From assembly GCA_032622095.1 (NCBI GenBank), contig CP136069.1, forward strand, positions 103,198,278 to 103,262,277: DNA of 64,000 nucleotides, given 5' to 3'. The notes under the pieces were generated by a model. The model was not told where the DNA came from. It saw only the letters and a list, made by a program, of their open reading frames with translations, and made no database searches. Within the stretch, counting starts at the first letter, position 1, and each line of letters opens with the position of its first letter. Made by a program: the position numbers and the translations under genes. Positions 21,402 to 33,132 of this stretch are shown in pieces. Origin of the DNA: Siphonodentalium dalli. Taxonomy: Eukaryota; Mollusca; Scaphopoda; Gadilida; Siphonodentaliidae.

Positions 21402-21444
21402 TGATAAAATTGCAATTTAGTCAGGCAGTACAGGCTGGCGATAG
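21365..21444. promoter_or_regulatory. 20-bp-arm hairpin spanning the LINE start codon
   Basis: CTATCGCCAGCCTATACTGC at 21365-21384 and GCAGTACAGGCTGGCGATAG at 21425-21444 are inverted with one mismatch and a 40-base loop. The LINE ATG (21401) lies in the loop. In the LINE RNA this could form a stable stem that affects initiation. It could also be a remnant of a small inverted-repeat insertion. Confidence 0.7.
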
Positions 21445-21601
21445 TGTCTGCTCTCGGTGCGACTTTCCTGAAATGGTAAAACATGAAATCGATGGGTTGA
21501 GGGTGGCCGGTGAAATATGAAATAACAAGATCAATTGTAGAAAAAAAGTAAACAAGATATACAAAATGTTGCAAATTATTGCATTGGTAGATCATTCATT
21601 C

Positions 21602-22860
21602 GGGGTGAGACTACCTCAGCCGAAGAGCCGAAGAGCAAGGAATTTACCTATATAATATCATGAGAACGATAATCGAAAACACCTAGTTTAAAAGTGTCCG
21701 CTATTTCGTGTGGTGTTGTTGGAAATCACACTCTGACGCTACATAAAATTACTCATTTACGACAGACAGAACATTTGATTAACATATAGCAACATTGGTA
21801 TATAATGTATATGTATGTTGTGTATTGTTTGTATAATGTTGTGTAAATACGTTGTATGGCATGTTGCAACTTAGATGTTGACTTTGCTAATAAACAATTC
21901 AAGTCTCAAAATATATAGTATAGATAAGTAATTATAAACAAATATGTTCATGTATATATTTATGACGTGCATGTATGTTTATTTGCATATGATATCAAAG
22001 TCACTGGGTTTTGGCATTCTAAGTGTTAATAACCAAAACAGAAATCCATTTCAAAATTTATGATTTCAAATTGTTGGTGTGGGCTGCGCGAGATAACTCT
22101 ATATATCAATACAACATCGGCGTTATATTTTTGTACAGAGTTATCACCCGTGATTCTGAAAATTTATTTGTCAAGATAATATAATATGTAATGGTTTGTT
22201 TATAAACGTTATTTACGAAGTTAGTTAATTTGTATTCAATATTCAACATTTTTGTATGATTTACCGCCATTTGTTTTTTGAAGTAATTTTGTATGTTTGT
22301 CAGCATAACATTACTACGAGCACATCACTCATATACACGTGTTAATGTACATATTGTCCTAGTTCAACGTTTCGACCGCCCGTCGTCAGAGTAGGCTTTG
22401 GGCAGAATCCCGGTTGACGAATTATAATATACACCAGTGGATAGCTATATATATATGTTTGAGAAATATATGATTCAAGTGTTTGAGGTATTCAGTAGTT
22501 GTCTCTCTATAAGATGAACAAACAACATCCGCATGTTTTAAGGATATATAGTAGCTTGTGCATAATTATATACATGTGGTTATGATCGTGGGCTATTCAT
22601 TAAGCCATTAAACGATCGAACTCTGACGACAAACGGTCGCGTTGAAGTCGGATTAAAATATTGTGCAATTAATATAAATGTTCATATATAAAGTACACGC
22701 ACATTTCGTGTGATAATAAATCCGACAAAATCAAATGGAGTGTCCACAGTACTATTGAAATGGGATATACCGCGGGCAGGTGGGGGAGCTGAGCGAGCCA
22801 CAAGCCAATGTGCAATATGCGGTCAGATTTCCGCGGGTGGTTTGAATAAATACGTAAAAC
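21602..22860. other. Non-coding stretch, possible retroelement remnant
   Basis: No coding region. Near 22360-22400 the text CAACGTTTCGACCGCCCGTCGTCAGA resembles, in reverse, the 'GACGG..CGAAACGTTG' tails seen at ends of Penelope-like and other retroelements, but it is too short to classify. The remainder is AT-rich with TATA-type simple sequence. Confidence 0.4.
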
Positions 22861-22864
22861 TGCA

Positions 22865-23250
22865 TCGTGAAATGTTTGGGGATTCCTTAGGGGTATTGTT
22901 TCTGTTGTTGTATGTCAAAATGGACATCCATATAATATGTAACCCATTGGTTACCCCTTGGCAATTATATGTCTAACGCGTGGAAATCGTGCTGATTTAT
23001 AGGTCGAGCTCGCAAAAAGCTTGTCGAACATGAGTTCGTTTTTATTTGTTTGGCGATGGAAGCCATGAATGAAGGTTTGGGGTAACCTTATGGGTATTGT
23101 TTTTGTTATTGCATGTCTATATGGACACCGATATAATCTGTAACCCGTATGTCGCCCCTTAGCAGTTTTTATATGTCAATTGCGTGGTAATCGTGCTGAT
23201 TTATATGTCAATCTCGCAATAATCTTTTGGGACATGAGGTCGGTTAAAAA
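22865..23250. repeat. Two-copy ~204-bp tandem duplication
   Basis: GGGTATTGTTTYTGTTRTTG, then GACAYCSATATAAT, TGTAACCC, AATCGTGCTGATTTATA and CTCGCAA recur with an offset of about 200 bp (first copy from about 22890, second from about 23094). Divergence is moderate. No gene. Confidence 0.65.
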
Positions 23251-25016
23251 AAAATTTGGCGTGTTTTCTTGGATGGACATTTCGTTTGTGTGAATGGATT
23301 TAGCAATGGAAATGCGAGATCGGTATGGAAATATTAGAAAATATTATAACAGGAGATATGTGCGTTCGTCATTATACTTATTTCCTACATTTCGATACAT
23401 TTTTGAGTGAGAAATGACCACATTATCCATATATTTGTCCTCTGTCACATTAGGAATTAATGATGGGCTTGAGCCGGATGACTTTGAACACGTAGCGTGT
23501 AGCGTCTGTTAACTTCATGTTTCTTTCAGCCGGGGCGTACACATTGTCTATCGCTTGAAAAAATTATTGTAATGAATAATGGTTAGGTGCAGAGGGTCAT
23601 TATTTTAGAATTTTCGACATGGTCCAACGTATAGGCTCTCTTATAATAACGCACAAAGGATACTGATATCTGCTGGAAAGGAAATGTATGGGCTTGGTTG
23701 TGTTAACATGTATTCGTATGTCATACTCGAAGATATATAATCTGTTATATTGATAACAATGGATGCGCAAAATATACAAACTAGTATACAACAACACACA
23801 TTATACAACAACATATGTGAACTCTCTGTATACTAATAGCATTATTGGTTTTAAGCTTCAGCTTCAGAATTGAGGACACATTTCAATGTATTGGAGTGGG
23901 ATAACGAGGCTTTATGGATATATTTTATCTTGTACATGATAATATGTAATACATGTGCATAAGTTATGGACATATTGGAATAGCTTTGAGATAATAATTG
24001 ATTTTCATGTTCACCATTGTGTCACCATGTTGGGTTATTTTTTTGTTATCTGGTTATCTGTTGTAATCGTGTAATTATATGTTTATGTTTGTATCCTCTT
24101 TGAAATAACAAAACATATTTATTTTCCTTTGTGTCCCAATATTGAAGTATTTTTTGTCGGACAAGGCATCGAGAGAGAGAGAGAGAGAGTTTCACGCTTG
24201 TTATCTGTTATATTTGTGTAGTTATATATCTATATGTGCCTTCTTTGTGTGGCATACAAATCATTGTATGAATGAAGGAATGTTTTGCGCAACATAATAA
24301 ATGTACATGTTTTTCATCACATATGTGCAATATTAAAATTGATGAATTTAGAAATAGTAGGTTAATATCTCAGCAAAACTGGACTTGTTATATTGTCTAT
24401 ACAGTTATGAAGACAATTGTGTCTGTGACCATTTACAGTTACTATTACTGACTATCAACTGTATATTCTAATAAGATAGGAAGACAATTCATAAGGATAG
24501 TTTTTTGCACATTAGAAATGGTGAATTGGGAAATATAAGGTCAATTTCTCAGTAAATATTGGACTTATGTCATATTTTCATACAAGTATAAAGACAGTTG
24601 TACCAGGTCTATTTATTATAACTGACACTAAATTATATGTTTGTGCAGATGATTTATTTCTCTATAACAGTTCATATAAACAGCTATCTCCATCGTGTTT
24701 ACATATATTATAACACAAGTTATAATATATATAAAAACAATAAAGAGAGCTGTCTATATGAACTTTTCCATTTTCCATTAATCATATTAAACTATCTACA
24801 TGTATCTGTGCAAATCATTCACAATGCTGTGTTTATGAGTACATTGATCAATCACAAATGCTTACTCCAATTCAAATTTAGGTGTATCAATATAAATATA
24901 TATTATCTATAATTTTTGGGATATTAGAGACATATACATCAATTTATTTCATGGTTAACAAATGGAAACTAATTCTCATAGTCTTTAATAGTTCTGGTGC
25001 TGCTACTGATATGTAT
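23251..25016. other. Non-coding stretch with a (GA)n run and a weak duplication
   Basis: A (GA)n microsatellite lies at 24171-24189. Two ~110-bp segments with AAATnnTGAATTnnGAAATA, CTCAGYAAA, TTGGACTT and AAGACARTTGT (near 24330 and 24505) are an imperfect direct repeat about 175 bp apart. No gene or RNA was recognised. Confidence 0.5.
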
Positions 25017-25503
25017 TCAAATGTCACATTCCTCAGTTATCACCTGTACCTTTTCAGTGTTCTTGTATTTTACATAAATTTTCCCATTCATTGTCCAAGC
25101 CTCTGCAATTCTGTCATGTTTTTTGGCAGCTTTTAGCAGACTATTATTTTCACGGGTAAGGTCATCTGCAATGAAGTAGTTGTTCGCTTTGGAGCCATTT
25201 ACAATTTTTTTTATTTTCAGCTACTAGTAGTTTGGATCTTCTGTTTATTTCAGCCAACATCTTTCCCATATTGTCAGGCACAGAAGTGAAAGATTTCATA
25301 GATTTTTGGGTTGTATCTTTTGTGGTTTGAGGTTTAGATTTGTTTTCTGAACTCTTTCCAACAACATTAGATGCTCCCTTCTGCTTTTTGTTTGGGTTTT
25401 CGGGGGGTGGTGTTTTCTTTTGCTCCTGTTTTTTAGGCTCTTCAACATTCATGCTTTCGTCATTGCTTGAAGTTGAGCTCATGGCTGTAGATCTTTTTGG
25501 CAT
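25017..25503 (-). pseudogene. Frameshifted LINE ORF1-like protein gene
   Basis: Starts with an ATG at 25503. The first ~100 residues are Lys/Ser/Pro/Gln-rich and probably disordered and basic, followed by a short segment INRRSKLLVAENKK. At an A8 run near 25203-25210 the frame breaks: one frame stops at 25162, while the shifted frame continues to a TGA at 25017 with KANNYFIADDLTRENNSLLK and then AWTMNGKIYVKYKN. That later part is the signature C-terminal domain found in ORF1 proteins of invertebrate LINEs and related FP25-like proteins ('YFI.(D/E)DLT', 'W..NG(K/R)I.VK'), thought to help bind nucleic acid. A homopolymer indel or sequencing error explains the break. The middle domain seems short. 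No RT lies downstream. Confidence 0.65.
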
Positions 25504-25504
25504 A

Positions 25505-26527
25505 CTCTTTTAATTTCAATGTCAAGTCACAGGCACCGTGGGGACACATCGGGACATATTCGTGCATTACTGATATACATGTATATGGACTATATATACA
25601 GGAAAGGACCACACGCAGCTATGATTTTGATAAACTATGTCATCACGGAACACCAAAATGGGGAAATGATATGATATATTTATCGTAGGGTAGCATATAT
25701 TCACAGCCCCTATGGGATGATATCGGGCCACAGTTCGGCTTTTCTGGTATACCTGGCCTATTTATAGCGTAAAATTACCACATGCAGCTAGGCTTTTGAT
25801 AAACTAGGTCATCACGGAATCCAAATAATAAGGAAATTCTATGATTTTTCTATATTTACCCTAGGGTATGAGCCAAGGTTCATTCACAGGCACCGTTGTG
25901 GACATATCGGTTAACACTCGGGCTTTTCTGATATACCTGTCCTATTTATACCCGAAAAGGACCACAAGCATCTAGGCTTTTGATAAACTAGGTCATCACG
26001 GACCCCTATAAATAGGGAAATTAGATAATTATTCAGGATTTACCATAGGGTATGAGACAGGGTCAATTCACAGGCCCCGTGGGGGACACAGTGGGGAATA
26101 GTTGGGCTTTTCTGATATATCGGGCCGATAAATACCGGAAAAGGACCACACGCAGCATAATTTTGATAAACTAGGTCATCACGGAACCACAAAAGGGGAA
26201 ATTATATGATATTCACCCTAGGATATGAGACAATGTCATGCACATGCTCCGTTGGGACACACCGGGACATTGTTGGGCATTACTGGTATATCTATATCTG
26301 GCATCTATATACGGGAAAAGGACAACACGCAGCTAGGCCCCAAAAATAGGGAAATTAGATAATTATTCGATATGTACCCTAGGCTATGAGACAAGGTGAA
26401 CGTATCGGGGCACAGTGATGTTTTTCTGATATACCTGGCGCACGTATACCGGAAAAGGTCCACAAGCAGCTATGCTTTTGATAAATTAGGTCATCACGGA
26501 ACACCAAATTATGGAAATTATATGATA
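25505..26527. repeat. ~175-bp tandem repeat, about six units
   Basis: GATAAACTAGGTCATCACGG recurs at about 25629, 25798, 25979, 26165 and 26480, with one unit near 26330 lacking it. Each unit also has CTTTTCTGATATACCTGG, GAAAAGGACCACACGCAGCTA, CCCTAGGGTATGAGACA and CACAGGCMCCGT. The array ends exactly where the first Helitron unit begins at 26528. Confidence 0.8.
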
Positions 26528-27396
26528 CTAGCAGGTTAGCCCACCACTGGCGTGGTTGGTCAGAAACATGACATTTTTTTTATTATTTTTTTTTTATTTT
26601 TATTTTTTAATATTAATTTAATGTTTTTTAAATTTAATATTTTTTTTCTTCTGAATTTTTTAATATATATTACATTTTTTTCTTTTTAAATTGTTTTAAT
26701 TAAATTTGTTGTTTCTGGCGGAAAAATTTACCCGATGAAATCCCCCCTTCCTGGGAACGACAGACAACGCATTCTTTTCTTTTTTTAACCTGCCCGTACC
26801 CGTCCTAATGTCGTGAAATCTCTCTGCATAATATTTTGAGCGATAGCATTGCATTGAATGAAAACAAACACTTCCCGTCGTGAAATCTCTCTACGATAAC
26901 ATTGCATTTAATTGAAAACAAACGCTTCCCGTCGGGAAATCTCTCTGCATAATATTTCGAGTCTGCCGTACCCGTCCTAATGTCGTGAAATCTCTCTGCA
27001 TAATATTTCGAGCGATAACATTGCATTGAATTGAAAACAAACGCTTCCCGACGTGAAATCGCTCTGCAAAAGCGACAGGCTACAATCAGACTCCCGTCAT
27101 ACAGATAAGTAGATAGTGAAAACGACGCTCTTTATATAGACACTGCGGAAAACGAACGCTCTTTATATATCAACGCTATTAACCCCGCGGTGATTTTGAT
27201 GATTGGGAAGGGAGAAACGGTGCTCTGAGATTCTCCAAAATGGTGGTGTCCGTGGGATTTCACACTTATATACGAAATTTGAGCTCAATCCGTCCACGTG
27301 TTTTCGATTCCATGAAGTACCCACATACATATATATATATATATACACACACACATATATATATATATATACGGAGTTCTCAAATTATATAGTTGA
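26528..27396 (-). mobile_element. Helitron array unit 1
   Basis: The 3' end CTAG (26528-26531) follows a minus-strand hairpin CGCCAGTGGTG and is followed by T, the host side of the array. The 5' end is TCAACTATATAATTTGAG, ending at 27396 and joined directly to the CTAG of unit 2. The interior has four to five irregular 50-70 bp repeats of GAAATCTCTCTGCATAATAT with GCGATAACATTGCATTGAAT (26811-27065), then AACGCTCTTTATATA. No coding sequence. Confidence 0.75.
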
Positions 27397-28518
27397 CTAG
27401 CAGGTTAGCCCGCCACTGGCGTGCTTGGTCAGAAACATGACAATGTTTTATGATTTGTTTGTGTTTTTCAATGAGTTAATATTGGGTTTTTCAATATTTT
27501 ACCCGATTTGACCTTGAATTGATCATTTTCAAGGTCAAGGTCATGTCGGGGTCACAATATATAATTTGTGGGTACCCGTTTGAAGGTTAAGACTGACCCG
27601 ATGAAAAATTCCCCCGTTCCTAGCAACGACAGACATAAGAATGTTTCACACAATGCGACGTCGACGATCCCCGTGTGTTTTTACACTTATATAAAAGCTC
27701 ACCTAGGGCGGAAAAACTTACCCGATCCGCGTTCTTAGGAACACAACACGCTCCGCGTTCTTAGGAACACAACACGCTCATGGCTATACACGCCCAGACC
27801 CAGAAGAGGTATGATTTTTTTAACCTGCCCGTGGCCATTGAGCAGCCCCTGACAGAGGTTGTCCACCCTTACGAGATGGTCAATAGTCCCCGCAAAGTTA
27901 ATCCCGCCGTGAACCCATCCTCGCAAAGAGCGGACAGTCAATTAATCCCGCCGTGAACGCCATCACCAACGCGACGTAATTTTGTTTGGTATCATGTGTT
28001 GCGTTCTAAAAATAGGAAAGCACTAAGTCTTGTTCCCGTATACGTTTGCGTAAATAAGAAATTGTGAGTGTTGGTTTGTAACCGGGATTTCTGAGAAGCA
28101 TTATGCCTATAACTACCCCCCTAAGCCCTGACCTAAGTGTCATACATACTATAACAATGATGTTGTAAGAGTACTATGGCATCCAATAAATCTCCCCGCA
28201 TAGGAAACCACTCAATGTTCCCGTATATCTCTGTGCAGATGATAATAACGTTGAATGGTAAACAGACGCTCTTTATAGCGATGCGTCAAAAACAAACGCT
28301 CATTAAATAATCACTTGATTAACCCACGCCGTGCCTTTGCGGTGATTTGGGAGTGGACAAAGGGTGCTCAGAGCTTCTCCAAAACGCGACAACTACGGTG
28401 TTCGTGGGTTTTTACCCTTAGATGGGAAGTTTGAACTCAATCGAGCCAGCCGTTTTCGATTCTATAAAGTACATATATATATATATATATATATACGGAA
28501 GTCTCAAAATATATAGTA
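27397..28518 (-). mobile_element. Helitron array unit 2
   Basis: Starts (3' end) at CTAG 27397-27400 with the CGCCAGTGGCG hairpin and ends at 28518 (TACTATATATTTTGAG, TC lost). Contains GACCTTGAATTGATC, GGTCAAGGTCATGTCGGGG, CAACGACAGACATAAGAATG and GACGCTCTTTATAGCG. Nearly identical over its whole length to unit 5 without the LINE, so the two are recent copies. Confidence 0.8.
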
Positions 28519-29719
28519 CTAGCAGGTTAGCCCGCCACCGGCGGCTTGTCCGAAACATGACATTTTTTTATATATATTTTTTTTAATTTTTAGCTCCACG
28601 CGTTTCAATAAGCAAAATTTGTACCCGGTAGCTCCACCCGTTTCCGAGATCTGGTCTGCGCATGCGCGAAGCTGGCGTCGCACGGGCTCGGCGACCCGAT
28701 AAAATTTGTACCCGGCGCAAGATACATTCACATACGAAATTTCAAGTCGATAGCTCCACCCGTTTCCGATATCTCGTCTGCGCATGCGCTGCACGGGCGT
28801 CGCACGGGCTCGCCAATACGACAGCGACGACCACCTGGTCAAACTACACTAACGTACCAAGTTTCGTCCCGATCGGTCGAGGTGTTGGTATCTGATGCAA
28901 AAGACGAAATTGTGAGTGTTGGTCAATAGTCCCCGCCGTGAACCTCATCGTCGCAAAGAGCGGACAGTCAATTAACCCCGTTGTGAACCTCAATCACCAA
29001 CGCGACGTAAACATGTGTTGCGTTCTAAAAATAGGAAAGCACTTTCTCTCGGCATAATTCTGCAGATGCTAATAACGTTGCTCCCCGTAGGTAGCAATAT
29101 CGTTGTTGTTGATATTTACGGCTTGGGGGCTATTTTCTTATTTAGCAAGTTTGAGCTCAATCGGTTCGAGTCTATAAAGGACACACTCATATATATGACA
29201 CTTCCCGTGGGTAGCAAGTTTGCATGAGCTCAATCGGCATTCCCTGGAATTTCCCGTAGATTGGCAGATTCCAGTAGCTTTATAACGATATATCTGGGGA
29301 GAAATCTGATGCTATATTCGTGATTATCTGGGATGATTTCGGTATATAACTATATACTGTAAAAACAAAGCGCGCCATCCGTGCTCGCAGGGTTGGTCAG
29401 AAACAAATGTTTTTAAATTTAATGTATGTTCCGTATATCTCTCTGCAGATGCAAATAACGTTGAATGGCAAACAGACGCTCTTTATAGAGATGCGTCAAA
29501 AACAAACGCTCATTAAATAATCACTTGATTAACCCCCGCCGTGCCTTTGCGGTGATTTGAGATTGGAGAACGGGTGCTCTGAGCTTTTCTAAACCGCGAC
29601 CACGGTCGTGTCGGTTGGATTTGACACTTACATAGGAAGTTTGAGCTCAATCTGTACACGCGTTTTGGATTCTATGAAGTACACACACACATATATACGA
29701 AGTCTCAAAATATATAGTA
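28519..29719 (-). mobile_element. Helitron array unit 3
   Basis: 3' end CTAG at 28519-28522 with hairpin CGCCGGTGGCG; 5' end TACTATATATTTTGAG at 29719. The left third has two ~120-bp repeats with GCTCCACCCGTTTCCGA and GCGCATGCGC. The right part (from about 28920) closely matches the isolated copy at 15.1-15.9 kb. Arg-rich frames across the CG-rich repeats are not genes. Confidence 0.75.
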
Positions 29720-30881
29720 CTAGCAGGTTAGCCCGCCACCGGCGGCTTGTCCGAAACATGACATTTTTTTAATATTTGTTTTTAATTTTTAGCTCCACGC
29801 GTTTCAATAAGAAAAATTTGTACCCGGTAGCTCCACCCGTTTCCGAGATCTGGTCTGCGCATGCGCGAAGCTGGCGTCGCACGGACTCGGCGACCCGATA
29901 AAATTTGTACCCGGCGCAAGATACATTCACATAGCAAATTTCAAGTCGATAGCTCCACCCGTTTCCGAGATCTCGTCTGCGCATGCGCTGCACGGGCGTC
30001 GCATGGACTCGGCGACCCGATAAAATTTGTACCCGGTGCAAGATACATTCACATAGCAAATTTCAGGTCGATAGCTCCACCCGTTTCCGAGATCTGCCTT
30101 TCTGCATAATATTTCGAGCGATAACATTGCATTGAAATGTCAGACTCCCATCGTGAACCTCAACACGAAGTAAACACGTGTTTCGAGCGATAACATTGCA
30201 TTGAAATGACCCCCATCGTGAACCTCAAGACGACGTAAAACACGTGTTGCGTTCTAGGAAATGCACTCAATGCAGATGCTAATAACGTTGACTTCGTATA
30301 TATATATATAATGACGTTATTAACCCCGGCCGTGCCGTTTGAGCTGATTTTTATGACTGGGAGTGGAGTACGGGTGCTCGGAGCTTCTGGAAAACGCGTG
30401 GACGACATCGTACGTGGTATTTTACCTTTAGATAGGAAGTTTGAGCTCAATCTGTCCAGCCGTTCCCGTCCTAATGTACTATTTCGAGCGATAACAATTG
30501 TCAGACTCCCATCGTGAACCTCAACACGAAGTAAACACGTGTTTCGAGCGATAACATTGCATTGAAGTCAGACTCCCACCGTGGACCCCCAAGACGACGT
30601 AAACACGTGTTTGTTCCGGTATAACTTTGGAGACTCTGACTTCATATATATATATAATGACGTTATTAACCCCGGCCGTGCCGTTTGAGCTGATTTCGAT
30701 GACTGGGAGTGGATAAAGGGTGCTCAGGGCTTCTCGAAAACCCGACTACGGCGGTGTCGGTGGGATTTTACACTTACATACGAAATTTGATCTCAATCTG
30801 TACACGCGTTTTGGATTCTATGAAGTACACACACACATATATACACACATATATACGAAGTCTCAAAATATATAGTATAGA
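29720..30881 (-). mobile_element. Helitron array unit 4
   Basis: 3' end CTAG at 29720-29723; the first 380 bp match the start of unit 3, including GCTCCACCCGTTTCCGAGAT repeats at about 29831, 29953 and 30075. The middle has repeated TTTCGAGCGATAACATTG and two copies of GACGTTATTAACCCCGGCCG. The 5' end TCTATACTATATATTTTG ends at 30881 preceded (minus sense) by A, with 12 bp of TA-rich spacer before unit 5, so unit 4 and unit 5 look like separate insertions. Confidence 0.75.
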
Positions 30882-31820
30882 TAGATATATATACTAGCAG
30901 GTTAGCCCGCCACTGACGTGCTTGGTCAGAAACATGACAATGTTTTATGTTTTGTTTGTGTTTTTCAATGAGTTAATATTGGGTTTTTCAATATTTTACC
31001 CGATTTGACCTTGAATTGATCATTTTCAAGGTCAAGGTCATGTCGGGGTCACAATATATAATTTGTGGGTACCCGTTTGAAGGTTAAGACTGACCCGATG
31101 AAAAAATCCCCCGTTCCTAGCAACGACAGACATAAGAATGTTTCACACAATGCGACGTCGACGATCCCCGTGTGTTTTACACTTATATACGAAGATTGAG
31201 CTCACCTAGGGCGGAAAAACTTACCCGATCCGCGTTCTTAGGAACACAACACGCTCCGCGTTCTTAGGAACACAACACGCTCATGTCTATACACGCCCAG
31301 ACCCAGAAGAGGTATGATTTTTTTTAACCTGCCCGTGGCCATTGAGCAGCCCCTGAAAGAGGTTGTCCACCCTTACGAGATGGTCAATAGTCCCCGAAAA
31401 GTTAATCCCATCGTGAACCCCATCCTCGCAAAGAGCGGACAGTCAATTAATCCCGTCGTGAACGCCATCACCAACGCGACGTAATTTTGTTTGGTATCAT
31501 GTGTTGCGTTCTAAAAATAGGAAAGCACTTGTTCCCGTATACGTTTGCGTAAATACGAAATTGTGAGTGTTGGTTTGTAACCGGGATTTCTGAGAAGCAT
31601 TATGCCTATAACTACCCCCCTAAGCCCTGACCTAAGTGTCATACATACTATAACAATGATGTTGTAAGAGTACTATGGCATCCAATAAATCTCCCCGCAT
31701 AGGAAACCACTCAATGTTCCCGTATATCTCTCTGCAGATGATAATAACGTTGAATGGTAAACATACGCTCTTTATAGCGATGCATCAAAAACAAACGCTC
31801 ATTAAATAATCACATGATTG

Positions 31821-32931
31821 GTTTAAACATATTTATTACCAATATGTATATAACAATACAGATTGGCATTGGGATTGGAGGACAAGTGCGATCCACTTAT
31901 ACATAACCCCCTCTCCCAATTGCCGTTATAACACTGATACATAATAATTTGGGTTGTCAACACAATAGGTATAACATATTTACAAGTGTATACATACAGT
32001 ATATCATTGTATATTATTTGTAAAATAGTTTGTATAGTCTCACCACCCCACCAATTCTAAATAATTTCAATAATGATTTCAAGTAGCTGTTTTAAATGTG
32101 ATACATGTACCTCATGGTGCATTGTTAACATTTTTACAATTTGCATTCAAATGATGCGAGCGTCTTAATAGAACTTTGTCGGATTTTCCTCTTGAGTTGT
32201 ATCTCGTAAGTAATTTTGCACAGCTTTAAAGATATGTTCATTTTCTAATTGTTTTAAGTTCGGGTCCCCAAATATTAGTGTTTTAACTGAATGTATATTA
32301 AAGCGCAGAAGATTATTACGAAGTGTAATTCTTTCTTCAAATAGTAGGTGGCATTCAAAAAAATAGTGGAAAGCATTTTCTACAGAATGTCCACATCTAC
32401 ATGTAGCAGAAATTGCTATATAATTTTGAAGTTTATCAGCTTGTAGATTACTACATTCACACCTCCGTTTGCAATGAAGGATGTTCAATAGCCGTTTACC
32501 ATATGAAAAATATGTTGGTTGTTTTAATGGCTTAGTTACTAGTGCTTTCTTGAACCTATCGAGTGGAATGTTTCTTTCTTTCTTTTCATCCAATTTGTTC
32601 CAATCCATAACGCATGTGGGGAAGAAAATTTTATCTGTTCTTTTGCTATTTGAAATGGGACGATTTAAATTTGATGCATTTCTCAGTTCGTAATCACATT
32701 TATCCTTAACCTTTGACGGAAGAAGCTGAGTTAAGTAGGTGGGGGGCTTTGCCGTTTGCAATATTGTAAAATATACTCATTCGTTTAACATACCGCCTAC
32801 TTTCCAGCTTCTCCCATCCGAGTTCAAAGACCAACCTATCATGGGGGACCGATTTTGTACAACCTGTAACTATACGTGCAGCTTCAATTTGTATATCATC
32901 TAGTCTTTTTAATAGATAGTCAGGTGCTCCA
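31821..32931 (-). mobile_element. 5'-truncated CR1-like LINE fragment
   Basis: A minus-strand LINE end of 1.1 kb. Flanking 12-bp repeats AATCACATGATT (31808-31819) and AATCATTTGATT (32932-32943) look like a target-site duplication with two differences; the empty site in unit 2 reads AATCACTTGATT. The 3' end is AATAAATATGTTTAAAC without a poly(A) run. Confidence 0.8.
32165..32930 (-). pseudogene. CR1-like ORF2 C-terminus, frameshifted
   Basis: Upstream frame (from 32930): GAPDYLLKRLDDIQIEAARI, VTGCTKSVPHDRL, FELGWEKLESRRYVKR. A frameshift lies next to a G6 run at about 32741-32746. The second frame continues with PPTYLTQLLPSKV, ILHCKRRCECSNL, CRCGHSVENAFHYFFECHLL and TLIFGDPNL and ends about 30 residues later at a TAA (32165). 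It aligns with residues ~457-680 of the large LINE at 17-20 kb and shows the normal, short C-terminus of this family. RT is absent, so it is dead. Confidence 0.82.
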
Positions 32932-33132
32932 AATCATTTGATTAACCCACGCCGTGCCTTTGCGGTGATTTGGGAATGGATAAAGGGTGCTCAGAGCTTC
33001 TCCAAAACGCGACAACTACGGTGTTCTTGGGTTTTTACCCTTAATTGGGAAGTTTGAACTCAATCGAGCCAGCCGTTTTCTATAAAGTACACATATATAT
33101 ATATCCGGAAGTCTCACAATATATAGTATAGA

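Larger units (their letters stand above)
17056..21600 (-). mobile_element. Nearly complete CR1-like LINE with 2A-like leader
   Basis: The minus-strand element holds, in order: 5' region with a 20-bp-arm hairpin, a hydrophobic leader with a 2A-like motif, APE endonuclease, RT, a C-terminal zinc domain, a second C-terminal module, a 3' UTR, AATAAA (17078-17083) and a (GA/TC)n tail (17057-17074). One TAA at 20205-20207 separates endonuclease and RT in the same frame; otherwise the coding region is open from 21401 to 17337. No separate ORF1 is visible upstream, and the 5' boundary near 21600 is a guess. Confidence 0.8.
30894..33132 (-). mobile_element. Helitron array unit 5, split by a CR1 fragment
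   Basis: 3' end CTAG at 30894-30897; 5' end TCTATACTATATATTGTG at 33132. Removing 31820-32943 leaves a unit of about 1.1 kb that is nearly identical to unit 2. The LINE sits at the AATCACTTGATT site of this unit and duplicates it. Confidence 0.8.

Noticed and set aside
22310-22445. Penelope-like element end
   Set aside because: Only a ~25-bp phrase resembles such tails, with no coding sequence or LTR-like structure.
28519-30127. Arg- and Cys-rich frames on both strands (also 34667-35067)
   Set aside because: They follow the ~120-bp CG-rich repeats of the Helitron units and repeat with them on both strands; no conserved domain.
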